Part shown: piece after piece, positions 27,801 to 34,249 of the stretch | How positions within the stretch are numbered: the first letter of the stretch is position 1 | How the letters are laid out: every line of letters starts with the position of its first letter | NCBI RefSeq assembly: GCF_021390245.1 | Contig: NZ_JAJUXH010000001.1 | Coordinates: 434,001 to 498,000, forward strand | Length of the DNA stretch: 64,000 nucleotides | Origin: Dyadobacter sp. CY323 | GTDB taxonomy: Bacteria; Bacteroidota; Bacteroidia; Cytophagales; Spirosomataceae | Direction: 5' to 3' | Notes under the pieces: generated by a model | Told to the model about the DNA's origin: nothing | Databases searched by the model: none | What the model saw: the letters and a program-made list of their open reading frames with translations, nothing else | Made by a program: the position numbers and the translations under genes

Positions 27801-28373
27801 CCGGCCCTCTTTCTTTTACCGGATACAAAAGGTGGCGCATTACCTGTCACGCTCGTCCGTTTTGTCGCGATCAAAGACGAGCAAACCACGCTTTTAAACT
27901 GGTCAACTTCTTCTGAAACCAACAGCGAACGGTTTGACATTGAGCATAGTAGTAACGGGAAATCCTGGACACGGCTAGGAAGTGTTGCTGCCCGCGGCGG
28001 GGCCGCCCCCGGCAAGAGCAGTGACGCTGAACTTTATTCATTCAGAGATCTCAGCCCGATGTCCGGCGAAAATTTGTATCGGCTCAAAATGGTCGATTCG
28101 GATGGGACTTTTGCGTACAGCCGCATTGAAAATCTTCATTTTAAGCATGATCTTCAGGTTTATCCAAATCCGGTAGCCGGCGATAAGCTATATATCAAAT
28201 CCGGCGAAAAGGTCAGTCGGGTAACGATTTACGATCTGAAAGGCAATGTCCGGTTTTCGGGCAATGCGGAAAATGGGTTTGTGGATGTCGCGCATTTGAA
28301 ATCAGGCAGTTACCTCATTCAGATTAATGCGTCCAACGGTTCCGTGAGCACACACCGGATCGTAAAAAACTAG
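24855..28373 (+). CDS. Large YD/RHS-type secreted protein with T9SS sorting domain
   Basis: About 1172 residues from the ATG at 24855 (or the next ATG at 24858); an upstream GTG at 24816 would precede the signal peptide MTKCLPIVFCFLFVAASF. The mature protein opens with a proline-rich stretch and the segment GDYPVGHVTGVPDISVPLYL plus GILGLGWSLNAGGRISR, typical of the first half of split Bacteroidota RHS/insecticidal-toxin-like shells. YD repeats follow near the end (DADGKATFYDYDALNRLKNV). The C-terminus has the same WSTSSETNSERFDIEHS beta module as the protein at 6649-8781 and a type A sorting domain (VYPNPVAGDKLYIK). There is no toxin domain. I infer it is the surface partner of the toxin-tipped RHS protein that starts 46 nt downstream. 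Confidence 0.85.
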   Translation: MMTKCLPIVFCFLFVAASFTALSQIPNRPQSPQNAIQAESGFTKVTPPSPQSASFQRYGDYPVGHVTGVPDISVPLYLVNTGKLKLPISISYHASGFKPRENSGILGLGWSLNAGGRISRTVVGDPDELALTPAKFIPAAQLGGTTVNASDADKRFYQLQLAADETASGSDLQPDIFYYSMPASGGKFLLKNLFEANGTYTGTNKPVTVPYRPVKISSNSASFNTTLTHLEIVDEEGVTYRYGRSIANTDVIETTIPDQKNAGRSFTTSWLLTDIISQGGKEHIELKYATGIYHTSASRTDLGKISSFDLGNGPQSVNGFVTPGASAFPQITIYQGIVTSVHYVSLLKSIEWENGKVAFTYENGNIPNAYEGTKLKTMEVFDISNNLVQKHAFSQAQYAGDTKRYKLTKVERVAVPAGAISETHSFEYNEPPQPAPISPVDLKGIDYWGYYNGLNANASLIPGNFKVLVSAKNGGQTTYSSGTANREANETATKYYVIKKITYPTTGSTEFEFEGNKAWWGGAAVNAGGLRVKRIIHQVEGQQEIKSYQYGGEQCAGCGFIRLNPFQTESFWTLGYANKHVPIFSGCEAENTFVVKVSSDIVDGSAHFETSPVLYTNATEYVGDVNANQGKTVFTYDTPSLTFANDPVLRYLSNVDFWKGSHLLSKEPQAFIAGNYTTIEKETYQYDQILRDSLQAQYIEPFATDADSGEPSFAHLVCGHTKDAFKLFDYTIKTGSTLLKQKQVVKNVNAGGGISTTETYQYPADYLFPKSKIFTNSEGQSVETTFAYPFDFPAYATMTNANIISPVILQTVKEGNAAEATKTDYGCASGTWGISNPCIYVPSVISSQRIENNVAGPVFTETTFNAYNNRGYLTQHTSRNGILTGLDWFTSGGNANLVSSETTGLNSSMPQTRSFQYVPLVGIKSVTDADGKATFYDYDALNRLKNVRSGSVNGPVRASYCYNYAGQAVDCQLIAATGIVNPPALFLLPDTKGGALPVTLVRFVAIKDEQTTLLNWSTSSETNSERFDIEHSSNGKSWTRLGSVAARGGAAPGKSSDAELYSFRDLSPMSGENLYRLKMVDSDGTFAYSRIENLHFKHDLQVYPNPVAGDKLYIKSGEKVSRVTIYDLKGNVRFSGNAENGFVDVAHLKSGSYLIQINASNGSVSTHRIVKN

Positions 28374-28419
28374 TCTGCTGACTCGCCATTTATTTATTCA
28401 TCCAAAACCGACACGCTAC

Positions 28420-31400
28420 ATGAAGTATATTTTATCCCTTTTTCTAATCCTTTCGGGCATCTATTGCCTGGGGCAAACTGGCAGCAAAAACTACATTCTT
28501 TCCCGTAATTTCAAACAAACCGGCGCCAGTCCGCATGATGTAAGTAAAGTCAATATCCAGGTGCAATACCTCGACGGTCTGGGCAGGCCGCTGCAACATG
28601 TTGCGGTCGGGCAAAGTCCGTCCGGATCTGATATGGTGCAACCCATCGCATATGATGCATTTGGGCGGCAGACATTTCAATTTTTGCCATATGAGACTGG
28701 AAGCAATGGTGCGTTTCAGGCTGGTGCTGTCGCCGCACAGGCCGGTTTTTTCACTGCTAACTCCGCCGGGCTCGATGCGACCGATCTTGCGAGACCGTTT
28801 TCGGAAACGGGTTTTGAGCTTTCCGCATTAAACCGGCCCTTGACGCAAAGAGCTGCCGGCAACAAAAGCGCCGTTGCCAATCTGAGCTATGGTGTGAATG
28901 CTGGCGGGGAAGTGAAGCTTTACAATTACACCGCCAATGCCAATATCCTCCTCACAATCAACGCAAATGGCGATCATGCAGCGGGGAAGCTGAACCGAAT
29001 TCAAACAACGGATGAAAACGGAAAGGTTAGCATTGATTTTACGGATATGCAGGGGAGGCTCGTTTGTCGGAAAGCAATGGCCTCGGCCAATGAAATCCTG
29101 GCCACTTACTTTGTCTATGACGATTATAGTCAGCTCCGTGCGGTGCTACAACCTCAATATCAGGACAATGCAAGTGTCGCTGATTTCGCTTTTTTAAATG
29201 AATATGATAATCGCGGGCGAATGGTAGCAAAAAAGCTTCCTGGCTTCGGAGTTGTCAATTTCGTCTACGACAACTTCGACAGGCAGGTAATGTCCCAGGA
29301 TGCGGGGCAGCTTGCGAGAGGTGTGTGGGGATTGACTAAATACGATGCTTTAAACCGCGAAGCATTCACAGGTGAAGTTACGTCCGCATCTTCGAGAGCG
29401 GCATGGCAGGCCAGTTTTAATGCAAGTCAGGTGCATCATGAGGACAAAACTGCCGGGGGAATCGGATACAGTTTAAATAATACATTGCCCAATATTGCCG
29501 AAAGCAATGCATTGGTTGTGAGTTACTATGATGATTACACCTTTCCAAAACCGGCCAATCTGGTTTATTTGAACACGTACGGAACCAATGCACTGGTCTC
29601 CGCCAAAAATCTGCCAACCGGGACCCGCACAAGAATGCTTACCGCAGCAGGGATGTGGCTGACCAGCGCGCATTATTACGATGCGGAATACAGACCCATT
29701 CAAATGGTTCGCGAGTTGCACGATCTGGGAGCTGGCGCGATCGAGCGGGTTTCTACAAATTATAAATACGATCTGGCCGCTGTGGTCGCCCAGGAAAAAA
29801 CGGAACAAACCGTTTCTACCGGGACGAGCGTATTTACAAAAACCTTCGAATATGACCATGCCGACCGGCTGCTGAATGTGCTGGAAAAATTGGATCACGG
29901 CGGCAAATCGCATGCCGCAGTGACGTTGGCGCAACGTTACAATGCGTTGGGGGAGCTGCAACAGAAATGGTTTCATTCGGAAGACGGGAAGAATTTCCGG
30001 CGGAGAACAACCTATACAAATAACATCCGCAACTGGCTGACGCAAGGCCGGACCCATTACAAAACCAAGGAAAATGAGCCGGATTCATCGTTCTATGCAT
30101 TTGGACTTTTGTATGCAAGTGGAGGCAACTACACCAATGGCAATATCAGTGAAATTCAGTGGAGTGGAAAGGCGGAAAATATATATAAGAAAGGGTTGGT
30201 ATTTCTATATGATGGCGCTAACCGTTTGTTGACCTCCGCCGGGCTGAACAATTACAAGGAAACCGAGAGCGGGATCAGTTATGACAAAAATGGAAATATC
30301 AGATCCATGCTGCGAAATGGCATCGCCGTGGATAATCTGACATATGCGTATATCGGCAATCAGCTTTCGGCTGTCACGGATGCTTCCGGAAATAATACCG
30401 GCGTCAAAAGCGGGATTAACAGTTACAGCTACGATGCAAATGGAAATGTGACAAGTGATGGCAACCGGGGCGCGGTACTCACTTACAATTATCTTAATTT
30501 GCCAAAAACCGTCACGATCGCCGGTAAAACGCTGATCTACGATTACGACGCCGGCGGGACGAAGCACAAGTATGTTGCTGATACGCTGACGGTTAAATAC
30601 GCGGGGGCTTTCGAATACAATCAGGCCAATGCATTCAAACGACTGGCATTAAGCGAAGGTCAGGCCGTTTTCAGGAAAGATACTATTCGTTTTGATTACT
30701 ATCTGAAAGACCATATCGGGAACGTCAGGGTGGTTTTCGACGAGCGCGGCCGCATTCTGCAAAACACGGATTATTATCCGTTTGGGCTGGAAATAGACCG
30801 GAATGCCCCGGTTCAGACGCAGGCTGCGAGGAATGGAGTGAACCGGTATAACTTCCTGGGAAAAGAAACGCAGGTCGGGACCGGGTATATTGATCTGTCG
30901 AGACGGTTCTATGATCCGGCGGTGGGGAGGTTTATGCAGGTCGATCCGGTTACCGAATCACAGGAAAGTCAGTCGGTTTATCAATACGGATGGAATAATC
31001 CGATTTTGCTGAGTGACCCAAATGGCGCGTATCCGGATAGCCGGGACAAAGACGGTTTTCTGATTGCAAGATTGGTAACGACTGCTTTCTTTGATGCGAA
31101 ACATGCGATCATCAATACGGGAGCAAGGCTACTGGGTTCTAATATCCGGGCTGGATACAGGGTCGAGGATGGACAACAAGTTTTCGAGACGCAAATTAAC
31201 AGACAAGTTGCTGACAATTCGGTCACAGGAGTAGCCCAAGAAGCGGCAAATGCAATCGGCGACGCGGCTTTGGTCGCAGGTATCAGCTCGGGGTCTGTTA
31301 ATGCGGGGAATCTGCTTTCGAAGACGAGTGCGGAGTCGCAGGTTGTTAAAGTAGGAAAGGAAATAGCCAATGAGGTAACAAAAGGAATAAAAACCGCTAC

Positions 31401-31662
31401 CGGCTCGAAAGTTACTGGTTTTACTAGACATGGTATAAATCGGGTATTAGAACGGGGGGTGACACCAAATGCTATTTTAGATGCCTTAAAAAGCCCTTTG
31501 AAAACTGGCCGAGTAGCAACAGATGCAACCGGGAGACAAAGTCAGAGATTTGTAGGACAATTTGGAGAGATCGTTATTAATCCTCAGACAGGCAAAATTG
31601 TTTCTGCTAATCCTACTTCAACGAAGAGGGCAATTAATCTTTTAAAGAAATTAGAACAATGA
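28420..31662 (+). CDS. RHS repeat protein with DUF6443 start and C-terminal toxin-like tip
   Basis: A 1080-residue polymorphic-toxin-type protein. A Sec signal (KYILSLFLILSGIYCLGQ) is followed by a DUF6443-type segment (VQYLDGLGRPLQHVAVGQ), many YD repeats, and the RHS-associated core at about residues 760-870 (DHIGNVRVVFDE, DYYPFGLEI, RRFYDPAVGRFMQVDP). Beyond the core the sequence is unlike the rest: a linker with SAESQVVKVGKE and a roughly 80-residue tip with FTRHGINRVLERGVTP (His1004, Arg1008, Arg1012) ending in GKIVSANPTSTKRAINLL. The tip resembles small nuclease-like toxin domains of DUF4258 or BECR type; that is tentative. It has no T9SS sorting domain. It overlaps the next small gene by 4 nt (ATGA), as toxin and immunity genes often do. 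Confidence 0.88.
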   Translation: MKYILSLFLILSGIYCLGQTGSKNYILSRNFKQTGASPHDVSKVNIQVQYLDGLGRPLQHVAVGQSPSGSDMVQPIAYDAFGRQTFQFLPYETGSNGAFQAGAVAAQAGFFTANSAGLDATDLARPFSETGFELSALNRPLTQRAAGNKSAVANLSYGVNAGGEVKLYNYTANANILLTINANGDHAAGKLNRIQTTDENGKVSIDFTDMQGRLVCRKAMASANEILATYFVYDDYSQLRAVLQPQYQDNASVADFAFLNEYDNRGRMVAKKLPGFGVVNFVYDNFDRQVMSQDAGQLARGVWGLTKYDALNREAFTGEVTSASSRAAWQASFNASQVHHEDKTAGGIGYSLNNTLPNIAESNALVVSYYDDYTFPKPANLVYLNTYGTNALVSAKNLPTGTRTRMLTAAGMWLTSAHYYDAEYRPIQMVRELHDLGAGAIERVSTNYKYDLAAVVAQEKTEQTVSTGTSVFTKTFEYDHADRLLNVLEKLDHGGKSHAAVTLAQRYNALGELQQKWFHSEDGKNFRRRTTYTNNIRNWLTQGRTHYKTKENEPDSSFYAFGLLYASGGNYTNGNISEIQWSGKAENIYKKGLVFLYDGANRLLTSAGLNNYKETESGISYDKNGNIRSMLRNGIAVDNLTYAYIGNQLSAVTDASGNNTGVKSGINSYSYDANGNVTSDGNRGAVLTYNYLNLPKTVTIAGKTLIYDYDAGGTKHKYVADTLTVKYAGAFEYNQANAFKRLALSEGQAVFRKDTIRFDYYLKDHIGNVRVVFDERGRILQNTDYYPFGLEIDRNAPVQTQAARNGVNRYNFLGKETQVGTGYIDLSRRFYDPAVGRFMQVDPVTESQESQSVYQYGWNNPILLSDPNGAYPDSRDKDGFLIARLVTTAFFDAKHAIINTGARLLGSNIRAGYRVEDGQQVFETQINRQVADNSVTGVAQEAANAIGDAALVAGISSGSVNAGNLLSKTSAESQVVKVGKEIANEVTKGIKTATGSKVTGFTRHGINRVLERGVTPNAILDALKSPLKTGRVATDATGRQSQRFVGQFGEIVINPQTGKIVSANPTSTKRAINLLKKLEQ

Positions 31663-31916
31663 CAGTTAAGCTTAAAAAGGAGGAGTTTGATTATCTGAGT
31701 AACAGTCTCTTGACAGAGAATGAAGATCTTTATTCAAAACTGCAATTTAGCGCGAGAGGTAGCTTTTTCTTTGTTGAGGTAAGCAAGGAAATCGTGGACG
31801 AGGTGCATGAATGGGCAATGGATGAGTTGCAAAGAATTGGATTCGACATTAATTATGATCTAACAAAAGAAGGTAAAATATTGCAAGGATTGGTAGATAC
31901 GCTTTTTGAAGGATAG
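31659..31916 (+). CDS. Candidate immunity protein for the RHS tip
   Basis: An 85-residue, acidic, soluble protein starting MTVKLKKEEFDYLSNSLL. I do not recognise a family. Its ATG overlaps the stop of the RHS gene (ATGA), so it is translationally coupled, and it is more AT-rich than the RHS shell, as are the tip and the other small genes of the array. In polymorphic toxin loci the gene right behind the toxin tip normally encodes the cognate immunity protein that blocks self-intoxication in the cytoplasm. That role is inferred from position, size and coupling only. The 167-bp repeat begins 14 nt after its stop. Confidence 0.65.
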   Translation: MTVKLKKEEFDYLSNSLLTENEDLYSKLQFSARGSFFFVEVSKEIVDEVHEWAMDELQRIGFDINYDLTKEGKILQGLVDTLFEG

Positions 31917-31930
31917 AAAAAGCGTATCAC

Positions 31931-32097
31931 ACCTCACCCCTCAAAAATCATCCCCATATTCAACATCGCCCCGGCCCGCGCTCCTGTGGCAACTACAGTC
32001 GCAATTCTGCGGAACATGGTGGTGCTGGCCGTGAGTATTGTGTCTTTCATAACCGGTTATAACAAAGGTAGGGGAGTGTCTCGGATGTGAGACATTC
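31931..32097. repeat. 167-bp repeat, copy A
   Basis: It runs from ACCTCACCCCTCAAAAATC to TGTGAGACATTC and is nearly identical to copies at 33162-33328 and 34250-34416, all exactly 167 bp. The last 30 bases are the left part of the hairpin complete only after copy C. Here the sequence jumps straight into duplicated RHS core. A 38-codon minus-strand frame (32050-31934, starting MKDTILTASTTMFRRIATVV) fills most of the repeat. Confidence 0.95.
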
Positions 32098-32605
32098 GTA
32101 TGTTGCTGATACGCTGACGGTTAAATACGCCGGGGCTTTCGAATACAATCAGGCCAATGCGTTCAAACGACTGGCATTAAGCGAAGGTCAGGCCGTTTTC
32201 AGGAAAGATACTATTCGATTTGATTACTATCTGAAAGACCATATCGGGAACGTCAGGGTGGTTTCGAGTGCGGAGTCGCAGTTTGTTAAAGCAGGGAGAG
32301 AGCTTGTTGCAGAAACATCGCGAGCGGCAAGACGTCAAGCTATGAGAGATGCAGGAATTCTAACAAGCCAACAGCCATATTTGCAATCGAAAAATGCGTC
32401 TGGCAGCGAGTATCGCTATGATATTTTTAAAAAATGAGGCGGCAAGGAATTGAAGTCAGTTCAACAACAGTCCATGGATAGAAGCCATCCAAATGAAAAC
32501 CATTGGGAAGCGGGTACAGTAAGAAGAGATGCCGACGGAAAGGTGAAAATGAATAATTATGGTAGACCCAGATTGGGTAATGATAAATCAAAAGTTGACT
32601 ACTAA
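32098..32605 (+). pseudogene. Orphan RHS core fragment with toxin tip, interrupted by in-frame TGA
   Basis: The segment 32098-32264 copies the RHS core (YVADTLTVKYAGAFEYNQ to NVRVV), then joins directly to the linker (SSAESQFVKAGRE) and a tip that begins AARRQAMRDAGILTSQQPYL. At 32435-32437 a TGA interrupts it. The same frame continues for 55 codons (GGKELKSVQQQSMDRSHP, NHWEAGTVRRDADGKVKMNN, YGRPRLGNDKSKVDY) to a TAA at 32603-32605. Both halves match one known tip type of RHS, CDI and LXG toxins that runs SQQP..SKN..G..Y to YGR.KL.N.KSKV.Y. So this is one domain broken by a nonsense codon. It has no start signal or signal peptide and reads as a silent, displaced cassette. Its TAA overlaps the ATG of the next gene. 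Confidence 0.8.
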
Positions 32606-33054
32606 TGGAAAAGTTTGAGCAAAAACGAAGGAGGCTATTTGACAAGCAGGACATACCCTCGTACGTGACAGAGCTTAATAAAATCTTGGTGATTCGTGTT
32701 GATCCTACCGATTTATTATCTATCGAAGTATCAGACGAGATACGCCAGAAGAATTTAGCAAAAAATTTAAAATTCTCGGCGAAAATATTATTCGAAGAAA
32801 AAGATAAGCTTAGAAAAATTATTACAGCCAATGAGGTATCGGGTGCCAAGTACTACTTATTTACCAAACTTTCGAAAGATTGTGGATCTCTATTGTTGGA
32901 CTCCTTCGATGATTTCAATTTTGATTTTTCCTTCGATGCCTTACTATCTGGCGTTATTACTTTTACGCAGGAAGATTTATTAAAAGAAATTGTCCTGGAT
33001 TTTTATGAGGAGCGTGGGGTTAAATATTTAGAGATTGAGATTTACGAAAAATAG
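32605..33054 (+). CDS. Candidate immunity protein of cassette 2
   Basis: A 149-residue soluble protein, charged at the start (MEKFEQKRRRLFDKQDIP) and acidic/aromatic later (LLLDSFDDFNFDFSFDAL). I know no family for it. Its ATG shares the A of the TAA that ends the tip frame (TAATG), so it was coupled to that toxin before the TGA arose. Position and coupling point to immunity against the tip encoded just upstream. The frame is intact although the toxin is broken, which fits continued selection for protection or simply recent toxin loss. After its stop there are about 107 nt with no gene before repeat copy B. Confidence 0.65.
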   Translation: MEKFEQKRRRLFDKQDIPSYVTELNKILVIRVDPTDLLSIEVSDEIRQKNLAKNLKFSAKILFEEKDKLRKIITANEVSGAKYYLFTKLSKDCGSLLLDSFDDFNFDFSFDALLSGVITFTQEDLLKEIVLDFYEERGVKYLEIEIYEK

Positions 33055-33161
33055 CTCAAAAAGCCTCTGGTGAGGGAAACACGAAAAAACCTGATTTAAA
33101 TAGCAAAAAACGTTCAACCTTGAACAAATACGTCCAGATCATCCAACATCTAACACCCAAC

Positions 33162-33328
33162 ACCTCACCTCTCAAAAATCATCTCTATATTCAACATCGC
33201 CCCGGCCCGCGCTCCTGTGGCAACTACAGTCACAATTCCGCGGAACATGGTGGTGCTGGCCGTGAGTATTGTGTCTTTAATAACCGGTTATAACAAAGGT
33301 AGGGGAGTGTCTCGGATGTGAGACATTC
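33162..33328. repeat. 167-bp repeat, copy B
   Basis: Same length and limits as copies A and C with a handful of substitutions. The minus-strand 38-codon frame (33281-33165) is open here too, but its ATG has become ATT. As in copy A the right arm of the hairpin is missing and the RHS core follows directly, with a 2-nt deletion at the join (GTATTGCTG against GTATGTTGCTG). Confidence 0.95.
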
Positions 33329-33964
33329 GTATTGCTGATACGCTGATGGTTAAATACGCGGGGGCTTTCGAATATAATCAGGCCAATGCGTTCAAACGAC
33401 TGGCATTAAGCGAAGGTCAGGCCGTTTTCAGGAAAGATACTATTCGTTTTGATTACTATCTGAAAGACCATATCGGGAACGTCAGGGTGGTTTTCGACGA
33501 GCGCGGCCGCATTCTGCAGAACACGGATTATTATCCGTTTGTGCTGGAAATTGATCGGAATGCCCCGGTTCAGGCGCAGGCAGCCAGAAATGGTGCAAAC
33601 CGGTATAATTTCCTGAAAAAAGAAACGCAGGTCGGGACCGGGTATATTGATCTGTCGAGACGGTATTATGATTGCAAGATTGGTAACGACTGCCTCTTTG
33701 ATGCGAAACATGCGATCATCAATACGGGAGCAAGGTTACCAGAATAAAGTATTTGCAGAAAGGGCTAATGGAAAACCACTATCAGCGTCTGATGCGGCTG
33801 ACAAGTACGGTATAAAAAAAGGCAGCGCAAGAAATTACGTAGAGTTCAGAGTCCCTTTTAACAGGTTAAGTACTAATAAGAATGCTCAGACCGGCGTAAT
33901 CGAATATATTTTGAACGGAAACGTGAAACTAGACGAAAGTGCTAAATTTTTTAAACGCAATTAA
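33329..33964 (+). pseudogene. Orphan RHS core fragment with truncated third tip, frame-disrupted
   Basis: The core copy is longer than in unit 2 (33329-33668) and reaches GTGYIDLSRRYYD, with decayed core motifs: PFGLEI has become PFVLEI and FLGKE has become FLKKE. A deletion of about 150 bp relative to unit 1 then joins it to the linker ATTGCAAGATTGGTAACGAC, where a further single-base loss shifts the frame. The core frame stops at 33747. The tip is read in another frame and ends at 33964: NKVFAERANGKPLSASDAAD, KYGIKKGSARNYVEFRVP, a short strand pattern and FFKRN. At roughly 75 residues it is probably only the C-terminal part of a toxin, of a type I cannot name. It cannot be expressed as an RHS fusion in its present state. 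Confidence 0.72.
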
Positions 33965-33969
33965 CAATT

Positions 33970-34245
33970 ATGAGAGCAAAGCTAGTCCGGGAAATAGAAA
34001 TCGAATTGGATTTAATTTCAGAAACGGAAACAATTGAAGTAAATCTCAAACAACTTTTATTGGTCTATAAAGCAGTTGAGGATTGGAGAAGTTTCTTTCA
34101 TAACTCTATGCACTATTCCACGATTGATGACCTAACTAATTATGTAGGAAATAGAAAAGAAGGCATGTACGCCACAATGAATCATATTTATATGGAGACG
34201 TTTGGACAACTGCTTCCTGGTGATATTGAGGATAGATTAGAGTAA
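33970..34245 (+). CDS. Candidate immunity protein of cassette 3
   Basis: A 91-residue acidic protein starting MRAKLVREIEIELDLISE, with no signal peptide or membrane segment and no family I recognise. It begins 5 nt after the stop of the third tip frame and ends 4 nt before repeat copy C. Its placement is the same as that of the small genes in units 1 and 2, so an immunity role is inferred. Its frame is open although the tip upstream is out of frame with the core. The AT-rich codon use matches the other two small genes rather than the RHS shell. Confidence 0.6.
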   Translation: MRAKLVREIEIELDLISETETIEVNLKQLLLVYKAVEDWRSFFHNSMHYSTIDDLTNYVGNRKEGMYATMNHIYMETFGQLLPGDIEDRLE

Positions 34246-34249
34246 AACC

